Part shown: positions 22,788-31,020 of the stretch, piece by piece
Layout of the letters: every line of letters starts with the position of its first letter
Position numbering within the stretch: position 1 is the stretch's first letter
Origin: Ziziphus jujuba
Lineage: Eukaryota; Streptophyta; Magnoliopsida; Rosales; Rhamnaceae
Length of the DNA: 64,000 bases
Direction of reading: 5' to 3'
Assembly: GCF_031755915.1 (NCBI RefSeq)
Contig: NC_083379.1
Span: 20,098,001-20,162,000 of the forward strand
Notes under the pieces: model-generated
What the model saw: only the letters and a program-made list of their open reading frames with translations
Told to the model about the DNA's origin: nothing
The model's database searches: none
Made by a program: the position numbers and the translations under genes

Positions 22788-24754
22788 ATGGACACTACAA
22801 CAAGCACAGAAGACAAAATAGAGCCTAGGATTGGAATGATTTTTTACTCACCTGATGAATTAGTGGAATACTATAAATTTTATGGAAAGGAAAAAAGCTT
22901 CAAAATTAGCAAAAGGACATCAAGTAATGGAGATGATGGAAAGGTGAAATACATTACATTGGCATGCTCACGTAATGGCAAGTCAAAATGTACATCAAGA
23001 AGTGCTTTGAAATTGCATCCAGTGACAAAAACAAGTTGTCAGGCTAAGCTTAGAGCTGGTAAATGTCCAGATGGAAGGTGGCAAATTGGCTCTATTGCTC
23101 TTGAACATAACCATGAATTAAATACTCCAAGAAAAGCTCGATATTATAAAAGTAATAGAGAAATGAAGTCATATATACAAAGGAAGTTCAAAATAAATGA
23201 TAAAGCTGGAATAAGACTAAACAAGAATTTCATTCTTTGGTGGTTAAAGCCGGTGGACATGAATATTTGAAATTTTTAGAAAAAAAAATTTGTAGAAACT
23301 ATATTGATAAGATTAGATGTTTACGACTAGAGGAAGGTGATGCTACTGCAATTCAAAAATATTTCTTGAAAATGCAAGCTGATAATTCAAGCTTCTTTTT
23401 ATATGTTGGATTTAGATTATGAAGATCGAATCAAAAATTTATTTTGGGCGAATGCAAGGAGTAGGGCTGCTTACAATGAATTTGGGGATGTGGTCACATT
23501 TGATACTACATATTTAACAAATAAATATGATATGCCTTTTACGCCTTTTGTGGGGGTCAATCATCATGAACAATCAATATTACTTGGATGTGGGTTGATC
23601 TCTAAAGAGGATACTGAGACATTTACCTGGTTGTTTCAGTCTTGGCTTGCATGTATGTGTGGTCGTGCTCCAACTGCAATAATTACTGATCAAAATAAAG
23701 CCATACAGAATGCAATTGAAATTATTTTTCCTGATGCACATCATAGGTGGTGTCCGTGGCATATAAAGAAGAAATTACCCAAAAAATTGAAAAGCTATAA
23801 GCAGTATGAAGCTATCAAGTTTGCTTTTCACAATGCTATATATGATTCTTTAACTTATTATGAATTTGAAAATCGATGGAATATTTTCATTAACAAGTAT
23901 GCTCTTCATTCCAATGAATAGTTATCTGGATTGTATATTGAGAGGTGACGATGGGTGCCTGCATTTGTTAAGGATATTTTATGGGCAGGTATGTCTACAA
24001 CTCAACGTAGTGAAAGTATGCATGCATTTTTTGATGGGTATGTGAATTCAAAAACCTTTTTAAAACAATTTGTGGAGCAATATGATAATGCTTTAAAAGA
24101 TAAAGTTGGAAAAAAAAAACCATGAAGATTTCAATTCTTTTAACTCTTGGATCCCTTGTATGACTAGCTATGATATTGAAAAACAATATCAAAGTTGTTA
24201 TACTACTGCAAAGTTGTTAGCTTCAAGTAAAGAGATTGTAGAAAAATCATACCAATTTGTAATGGATGAAGATATAATGACTGGAGAGAGTAATCGACGT
24301 GTTTCTTTCATTGTTTGTGTTCTAGAAAAGTATATTTTAAGACGGTGGAGGAAGGATGTAAAACGATGTCTTGCTAAAGTGAGAATAAATCATGTTGATT
24401 GGAGTGCCAAACCTGAAACATATCGATTTGATAAGATGTGCAACTCATTTTTCTGAGGTTGTAGATTTGGCAACTGATAGTGATGATAAGTGTAACATGG
24501 TGATGGAGGTGATTCACAATTTGAAAATGAAATTGATATTGAATGAAGGTATTGACAAGGATGCTCAGACAATAAGTGGCAAGGAGAATAATGTTTCCAA
24601 TAAAAATGGAGAAGTTCTTACTCCATTGGTTGTTCGAAGTAAAGGCTGTCCTCCATTTAAAAGAAAGCAATTTAAAGCTGAGCAAATTTTTCAGAAAAGA
24701 AAAGAAGAGAAAATACGATCAGAAATCGATGGTAGCAAAATAATAAAACTATGA
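22788..24754 (+). pseudogene. MULE transposase (FAR1/MuDR type), frameshifted
   Basis: ATG at 22788 opens a FAR1-type DNA-binding domain: FYSPDELVEYYKFYGKEKSF, then TKTSCQAKLRAGKCPDGRWQ and ALEHNHELN, which carries the HNH metal ligands. The frame shifts near 23235 and 23400. The DDE core then reads VVTFDTTYLTNKYDMPFTPF and PTAIITDQNKAIQNAI, followed by HHRWCPWHIKKKLPKKLKS. In-frame stops TAG (23920) and TGA (23946) precede WAGMSTTQRSESMHAFFDGY. A run of nine A at about 24110 shifts the frame again before EKYILRRWRKDVKRC (24331-24372). The SWIM zinc-finger region expected before that last motif is shortened. The gene is related to FAR1/FHY3 but is not functional as written. Confidence 0.88.
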
Positions 24755-26149
24755 AATAAAATGTCATTAATTAATATGTTTTAGAAATATTTTGCTATTG
24801 ATGTTTTATTATTTATTATTTTTAATGTTCTTTTTCGTTTCATAGAAATCGAACAGATGAACATGTGACTTAAATTCTATTGTGGACATTGAAAAAGCTT
24901 ATGCATTTGGAGCATAAGAGAGTGTTATATCAAAGGTATAAATTGGTATAGTATAACTATATGATTTTTGTTACATAAACATACTCATATATGTCATTGC
25001 TTAACTAATTTAAGTAATTATTTTGATATATCTTGGTATAAGGTAAATAGGACATTGAATTTTGGAGCTAATGAAACTTTTTCGAATGGACTAAATGAGT
25101 CTTATAGTTCTTCTTCTCAAGTTCATAGCCAAGATATTTGAATGAATAGCCAAACTAATTTTATGCCCACTTTAGAGAACCATTTACAGGTATTTAATAC
25201 TTCATTTCATTATCATGAGCTTGTGGTTATGAAATGTGTTTATTTTTTATATATAAATATTTTATATTGTCTTGTTATCAAATATCAGTATCTAATACTA
25301 TGAATTAAATTTCAATTTAAATAGGGTGACAAAAATTTGGGCAATGAAAATGGGAGCAACTGCATAGGCTACATTCTTTTAGACCTATGTTGTCTAGTAC
25401 TTTTGTATAGTGTTGAAAAGGTGGTGGAGTTAATTTCAAAATCTAAAAATAAAAACAAAAACCTTATTTAAAATAAATTTTCATCTGAGGATGTTTTGAT
25501 ATTCTAAATTTATCAGTTGGTGGTTTCTTTGTTTGAGGATATTATTGAAATTGATTATTTTCAAGCTGTCAATTCAAGTCTAAGCAAAACGCATTATTCA
25601 AGAATGTTTTCTGGTGCACTCTATTAAGCAACTTCTTTAGTATTTTTCTGGTTTTTCATGAATATTCTTTTGTAGAGATTTATATATGGTGACTCCGTTA
25701 CAATTGATAGTATTTGTTCTAAGATAGAAAAGAGTCTTTGATGGCTGCACAATTCTCTTGCAATGATGTGACAAACTTCGCTTGTTAATTTTTATGAGGT
25801 TTTATCCAAAAATATATATATTAGAAAAAAAAAAAAGGTTGGACTTTGAAGCTTGTTTTGATCATTTTTATGCATACTTGGAAATTTGAAAATCTCAACC
25901 TTTCATAAGAAAAATGTCTAGAAAACCAAAGATGGAAGAAAATCTATGGAACTTTCAAAGTTGTATTACTAAATTAATTAGAAAGCTTACAAAGGATGTT
26001 GATGTTTTTAACCATTTATACAGAACTAGTTAAGAGTTAACAACCTCAAAAATAAACTTGTAAAAACCTAAAACAAGCTTAATAACCAAGCTAACAAACT
26101 TTTCTAAATTGTTGAACCCTTCTACTAATTTCTCTTCCGCCATCTCAAT
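24755..26149. other. MULE internal region without recognisable gene
   Basis: It is AT-rich and full of stops on both strands. Only short open stretches are present and none resembles a known family. It may include the 3' untranslated part of the transposase gene. Confidence 0.55.
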
Positions 26150-26420
26150 TATGTCTCTATCCTAATGATGATCAGTGTTGGTGATAGTAAATCTACTGAT
26201 GCAATCTCATTAGCAAGATCCTTCAGTTTAGCAAAAACCTTGCTATCCCTGAAGCAGCAGTGATGTCTCGAATTACATTCACTTCGATTCCTTGCTGCTG
26301 TAGAAAATCCATCTTTTGCCCACCTCTTCCAAACACTAGTGGATCCCTTCCTTTAATTCTAACAACAGTTGCTCCAACATAAGCAAAATGAAGTAGCAAC
26401 TCATGTATCTCCTCCTGGGT
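26150..26420 (-). pseudogene. UPM1: captured fragment of uroporphyrinogen III C-methyltransferase gene
   Basis: Minus-strand 26420-26241 encodes TQEEIHELLLHFAYVGATVV, then RIKGRDPLVFGRGGQKMDFL and GITAASGIA-like residues (here DITAASGIA). This is the conserved GDPLVFGRGGEE-type core of the enzyme that makes precorrin-2 for siroheme in plastids. At 26240 the sequence jumps, one base out of frame, to VFAKLKDLANEIASVDLLSP and TLIII, which is the far C-terminal part. Roughly 80 residues between them are missing. Upstream of the first block, ...gattatag before GAACCCAGG looks like a retained intron end, so the copy came from genomic DNA. Changes GGDP to GRDP and a lost proline show decay. Confidence 0.78.
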
Positions 26421-27129
26421 TCCTATAATCTTTACGAAATTGATAAGTGAATGAAAATATGGGTAGAAAATATGTTTGAAAACTAAAGCAAAGACTGCTT
26501 TCAAAAGTTCATGTAACTTCAGTCTTGAATTTAACAAGTGGTAAATATCTATTTATGGAAGCTAAAAAGAGTCAAAAGTTGAAGAAATAGTTCCCAAATA
26601 GATAATGCTGCAGCTCATATTATATGTTTGTGGGCTTTGGTGACATTAAATTCCAACCTTAACTATACAATTTTTGAGATTTTCTATGAACTTAAATTAT
26701 TATACACTTTGGAAACCTCAACTGCCTATTTTTCCTTCTCTCACACATGAGAATGGTAGCATTGACCATGAAAGTTCAAGCTGATTTCTTACACACTAAG
26801 GAAACGAAAAGATTCATATGATAGGTAATTGAAAAGACTATATATCATCTATAACGGATACACCACAGAAAAGAGTATAGTGCTTTTATACCTAATGTGA
26901 AGCAAATAAGAGCAGTGCCCATAAGTAACTCAAAGGTAAATCCCTTGCAAAACCTTTCTTAATTGCTTCCATACTTAAAACTGTGAATATGAATAAGATA
27001 CTAATTAAACCAGCAACTAAGCAAAAAATCGTAATGGGTCTGCATTGAATTCGTAGATTTCAAAGAAACAACATACAAGTCCATGTTCCTATTAAATTTT
27101 TTACTTCCTCTAAGGAAACCCACCATCTA
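26421..27129. other. MULE internal region between UPM1 fragment and gypsy-type repeat
   Basis: The part next to 26420 is probably UPM1 intron. The rest shows no coding signal or repeat border that I can place. Confidence 0.4.
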
Positions 27130-28140
27130 AGAGAAGGCAAATCATATGTCCAAAGTGATACAAACCAAGGTGGACTTACTCCTAAACCCGTGTTATAGTA
27201 GCCTAGATCACGATTAAGTTTAGATTCTTATGGAAACCTCAACCTCTAATCAACTTATGACTAGAAACTTTGGTATAGAATGAAGACACCACAATAGTTA
27301 ATATCAAAGGTGTATTCTCATTGAAAAATAAGCCCTTAAATAGGCTAAAATCACAAAACAATAAACCCTAACTTGCTAAATAAAATTCGGCCCAAAGGAA
27401 TTAGGAAACAAGCTTGGCCGAATTTACAATGCTTTCCTAAACTAATTTAGATTAATTAATTTCTTATTTTGAATTAGTAATTAATTAATTTACAATTGAA
27501 ATAATAAATAATAACTTTCTTAAATTAATCTGTCCAGCAAATAAATAAATAAATAACCAATTTCATAAAAGAAAAGTCAAATTACAAATTAGGAAACTAG
27601 TTGACTATCTTTAAAACTAAGCTATTTTTTAACCAATCAATGACTAATTTAAGCTCCAAATCAGCTTCCATAAGCCATGTAGGATGCCAAATAGGATTAA
27701 TACTAGTTCCCATATGTTGCCTTTGATTGGAATAAGTCAAACTTGCTTGATCATCAAATGTAGTCAAAGCCAACGGTAAAACATGACATTTTCAACCAAA
27801 TATTGGTGTTGTGCACACAAGCTGGTTTTAGGTGCTTTGCTTCTACCTTGACATGATTCCATGGCCTCTTGGTGATATTAATTGAGTTCAAAAGTGTTGA
27901 ACCCGTTCCTTGCTGCTCGGAGTCCACATATGCATTAAAACACCTACCCCGGATCCAACATGGCCTCCACCACTTGGACACATAAAACGAGTCTTAGATT
28001 TTCGGGTATGGATAAACTCTTTTGAAAATTGATAACTCCCTGTATGAATACAGCCAGGTTGTCTTTAAATCTCTTGGCTTGTGCTCTAGTGATTGGTCCG
28101 ATCTTCATCTGTATTGGATCAGCACCCTAGCGGATAGTCG
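27130..28140 (-). repeat. fragment of another LTR retrotransposon (pol tail plus LTR-like part), inside the MULE
   Basis: On the minus strand near 28060-28130 the sequence reads IGPITRAQAKRFKDNLAVFI, which resembles the GP-TRARAK segment at the end of many plant Ty3/gypsy polyproteins. Downstream on the same strand the text is LTR-like: ggccgaat repeats, tagggttt, and a TATA-like tatttaaggg near 27332-27343 followed by a short leader. I could not find clean LTR borders or a duplication. It could be a nested insertion or a piece captured by the MULE. Confidence 0.45.
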
Positions 28141-28151
28141 GTTATACGGGC

Positions 28152-28460
28152 ACAGGTGGATTCTCATCATAAAGTTTCGAAAACCAATTGTTACAGCTCT
28201 TATCCATCACCAGCAATATTGGATTCACCATCTCCTTGGCAAGCATCACCTCTTCAAACCCATGCAATTAAAATTAAAATAAAACCATTGATAGCTTAAC
28301 GTATAAACTACAAAGCCAAATAAATAAATAAAAATCTATGTTATATGTATATATATGACTTACCCATCTGTAATTTAGAGGAGTAGCAATACCTCCCACA
28401 TATGCAACTGCTGGTAACCATTCCAAGTACCACTCACTGAATTCATAGCCAAACACTAAC
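28152..28460 (-). pseudogene. captured fragment of an acyl-activating enzyme gene, most like AAE14 (o-succinylbenzoate-CoA ligase)
   Basis: Two exon pieces lie on the minus strand. Piece one (about 28460-28364) reads EFSEWYLEWLPAVAYVGGIA then TPLNYRW and ends at a GTAAGT donor. Piece two (28260-28152) reads FEEVMLAKEMVNPILLVMDK then SCNNWFSKLYDENPP. WYLEWL-AVA-GG--APLNYRW followed by EEA--A is the pattern of plant ANL-family enzymes of the AAE14 type, which activate o-succinylbenzoate in phylloquinone (vitamin K1) synthesis. An intron of about 103 bp remains between the pieces, so the copy came from genomic DNA. It directly abuts the right inverted repeat. The exact enzyme within the AAE family is an inference. 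Confidence 0.58.
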
Positions 28461-28486
28461 AACAATTTCATTACCTTTTCTTTGTT

Positions 28487-28895
28487 GTCGATTTTTCTGT
28501 TTTTCGAAAGCAAACAAAAAAGCAGAAAAAAAGCTTGGAACGTGTTTTCAGTTTGTGGGGCATTACCTGAAAAAAGATTGAGATAAACCTCAAAATAAAT
28601 TCTTATTATTTGGCTTTTCTTCTTCCTCGTCGTTCAAGAAAGAAAAATGCTATGATGGGCAAGTAGGCGATGGTGGCTTGAAGGAGAAATTGCATACGAT
28701 GATTTCTTTTTTTTTTTTTTTTTTTTTGGGTAGATCATGTTTTAATACAATTATAAACCCTAAAAATAAAAACTAATAATTGATTAATTGGGAATGTTAT
28801 TAATGACATGGTATTATTAGGTGGAGTGTCATGTGAGATACCATATTATTTGGGTTATAATTTTGGTTAAAATTTTTGTATCCATAGCATTATTG
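28487..28895 (-). repeat. right terminal inverted repeat of the MULE
   Basis: This is the inverse of 21831-22217. Relative to the left copy it has about 19 extra bases (around 28862-28880) between the outermost 16-bp end and the ggttataa block. Confidence 0.88.
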
Positions 28896-28904
28896 ATTTA
28901 TGAA
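28896..28904. repeat. target-site duplication of the MULE (right copy)
   Basis: ATTTATGAA directly follows the right end. It matches the left copy ATTTATGAG at 8 of 9 positions. Confidence 0.82.
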
Positions 28905-29050
28905 AGATTTAGGACAGCTATGTCTATGTGAATATTTGAATGATTTTTTTGGTGAACAAAAGAATTTGTTGGCATGAAGCTTGCACAAAACTGAAGAGAA
29001 AAATGCATTAATGCTGCTTTGCAATTTTTTGCATTTCAATACAAAATCAC

Positions 29051-29066
29051 AAAGGAAAAGGGGCAA
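29051..29066 (+). other. polypurine tract of the gypsy element
   Basis: AAAGGAAAAGGGGCAA ends directly at the start of the 3' LTR, the expected place for plus-strand priming. The stretch 28905-29050 just before it is plain gypsy internal sequence. Confidence 0.75.
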
Positions 29067-29612
29067 TGTTTGGTCCTTAATTTAAATTTTCCATATTTAA
29101 TAGTTTATTTATTAAAATATTATTTTTGGAAGATTAATTAATTGATATTGGTCCATATTAATTGGAAATTAAAAGGTTACGTGATTGGCACGTGTATAAA
29201 TTGAAATCTTCAAGCTAGAATTTGCCGCAATCCGACATCAAAAGTGTGTGAAATATCTTAACTAACTTTTTCTATATAAGTTGAAACTCCATTGGTTTTG
29301 AGGATACACACATCTCTACATACAATTATAATACTCCAAACTATTTAGTTTACTCTTATTAGAATTTGCTTTAATTAGACAATTATTCTTAATTGTTCTT
29401 AGTTGCAATTTTATTTTTACAATCTTTTAATTATTAAAACAATTTAATTTTGTGAATTATTTTGTTCTTCAATAATCAATACAATCATTCAAGTAGCTTG
29501 ATTCAGTTGGTGCATATTTTTATTACAGAATTGTTATAAATTTGAAGTGGCATGCTTACACACCTCAGAGACAAAAGATTATTATTAGGAATTTTTCCAA
29601 CTGATTATAACA
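29067..29612 (+). repeat. 3' LTR of the gypsy element (546 bp)
   Basis: It runs from TGTTTGGTCC to ATTATAACA and aligns with 7509-8051. It is followed directly by the TGTCC duplication (29613-29617). Confidence 0.9.
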
Positions 29613-29617
29613 TGTCC
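29613..29617. repeat. target-site duplication (right) of the gypsy element
   Basis: TGTCC is identical to 7504-7508 and closes the gypsy element. Confidence 0.85.
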
Positions 29618-31020
29618 CTGCCATCTCAATATCAAGAAATCCCCACTCTAATTAGGAGCAAAGCACCGCGAGGACAAGGCAATTCAAGGTAAATTGATAT
29701 CCTAATTAAAAGAGTTAAGCATGTTTGGTTTCTTATCCTGTTACTGTTACTGGCAGGCTGGATCAACTAGTTTGCACATTAAACTATCACTTTATTGATT
29801 TAAATCTAAGTGAGTTAAATTTTGACAATTATGATGGGTATCTTAAAAATGTTTTGTTTTTTTTTTTTTTATATCTGATTATTCATGTTGTTTAAATGTC
29901 TAAGATTAATAAATAAGTTTTATCATGTTGAGCTTCACTCAATTTTTCATTTTTATTTAGAATATACATATATATATATATATATATAATTGAGAGATAT
30001 ACAAATAATCCTGATAAGTTATGAGCACCACTCTTCAAAAATATATCATAACCAATAAAAGAAGTAAAACAAATAATACTACAATAATTGCTCCTCTTTA
30101 TTCACCACAAAAACAATTACTCCACCTTTTATCATTAATCATGATCAATAAGTAGGTTAATGAAAACTTTATCTTGAGATTGAGATACAAATAATCCAAT
30201 GTGATAAGTTATGAGGCACCACTCTTTAATGATATATCATGACCAATAAAGAAACTCACAGCCATATCCTTTTGCAAAAACAAAAACAAAAAGAAAAAAA
30301 AAAAAAAAAAAACCCTTTAAAAATTCATTTGAGAATTAAATATTAAGTTTGAAAAGGTTTCAAATCAATCCAATTTCATTCTACAGAAAGAAGACAGTAA
30401 AAATTTCTTTTGAATTTAATTACATCAGTTATCGTTTTACAAAACATCTACAATCACAGCCGTAAAAAGGGCAAAAAAGAAAAAATATAACTCAAAAACT
30501 TAAATAAAAAGAAAAAAAATGCAAAAACCAGCCATTCATTTTACTTTTGCGGCAATTAAAATACCAAAGATTTTACAGTTTTATGTGAATTTCAAAAATT
30601 TTCAAAAAGAATAAAAAAAAAAAACGATAATAAGTAATTTAAAATTTTTTTAATTAAAAAATATTTATTTTTATTTTAAAATTTTAGTTTCGTTGGTTAT
30701 AATTTGATAATGTATATCGAATATCCATAGCCGTGAAAAACGCTTGCTATAATGAGAAACCAAATGGAGAAGGAACCAAATGTGAACGGCATGGCGGCTT
30801 ACTCGAAAACGCAAGTAATCAATTGCCCTTGTTTTCATTTTCGATTTCCACATAGGAATCCCCTCCTTATATTTTTTTATTATTATTTTTCTTTTTTATT
30901 TTATTTATTATTTTTGTTCCGTATAACTCAAGCGAGCTTGCTTATATCATTCATTAACAAAATTCCAAATTGGAAGCAAGAGATCAAAAGGAATATTCAA
31001 AACCATCTTCAGCTACGAAG
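29618..31020 (+). other. upstream region and 5' leader of the sphingosine kinase gene
   Basis: It is AT-rich with an AT dinucleotide run at about 29968-29988 and poly-A at about 30296-30312. A repeated pair of blocks lies at about 30015-30060 and 30200-30250 (gataagttatgag...caccactctt...atatcatgaccaataaa). The leader before the ATG at 31021 has no in-frame upstream ATG close by. I do not assign a TATA box. Confidence 0.5.

Larger units (their letters stand above)
21831..28895 (+). mobile_element. Mutator-like element (MULE) with FAR1-type transposase and captured gene fragments (7065 bp)
   Basis: The element begins CAATAATGCTATGGAT and ends with its exact inverse ATCCATAGCATTATTG. Long inverted repeats of about 390-410 bp lie inside these ends, and a 9-bp duplication with one mismatch flanks them. 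It carries a broken transposase gene on the plus strand (22788-24754). On the minus strand it carries fragments of UPM1 (26150-26420), part of a gypsy-type repeat (27130-28140), and fragments of an AAE14-like gene (28152-28460). It sits inside the 3' non-coding part of the gypsy element. The inverted repeats differ less from each other than the gypsy LTRs do, in line with a later insertion. Confidence 0.9.
7509..29612 (+). mobile_element. Tat-type Ty3/gypsy LTR retrotransposon with nested insertions (22.1 kb)
   Basis: Two direct LTRs (7509-8051 and 29067-29612) and matching TGTCC duplications define the element. Inside, in order, are a primer-binding site, gag, protease, reverse transcriptase, RNase H, integrase (all plus strand, all broken), a minus-strand PMD-type gene, a solo LTR, a MULE, and a polypurine tract. 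Removing the two nested insertions and their duplications leaves about 12.4 kb. The protease VDNGAAMNILP, the integrase tail ending in KYYP-like residues, and the extra antisense gene point to the Tat lineage. The LTRs look roughly 15 percent different by eye, so the insertion is old. Confidence 0.9.

Noticed and set aside
22788..24754. Host FAR1/FHY3 gene
   Set aside because: It sits inside clear MULE inverted repeats with a duplication and is broken by frameshifts and stops, so it is a transposase, although the families are related.
26223..26537. Minus-strand ORF of 104 residues as a small intact gene
   Set aside because: Only the middle matches UPM1; the first 39 residues read through intron sequence and the last five are out of frame after a deletion. 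It is a captured fragment.
30970..31020. In-frame upstream extension of the sphingosine kinase start (17 extra residues)
   Set aside because: The codon at 30970 is TTG, not ATG; the first in-frame ATG is 31021, and it gives the family's usual N-terminus.
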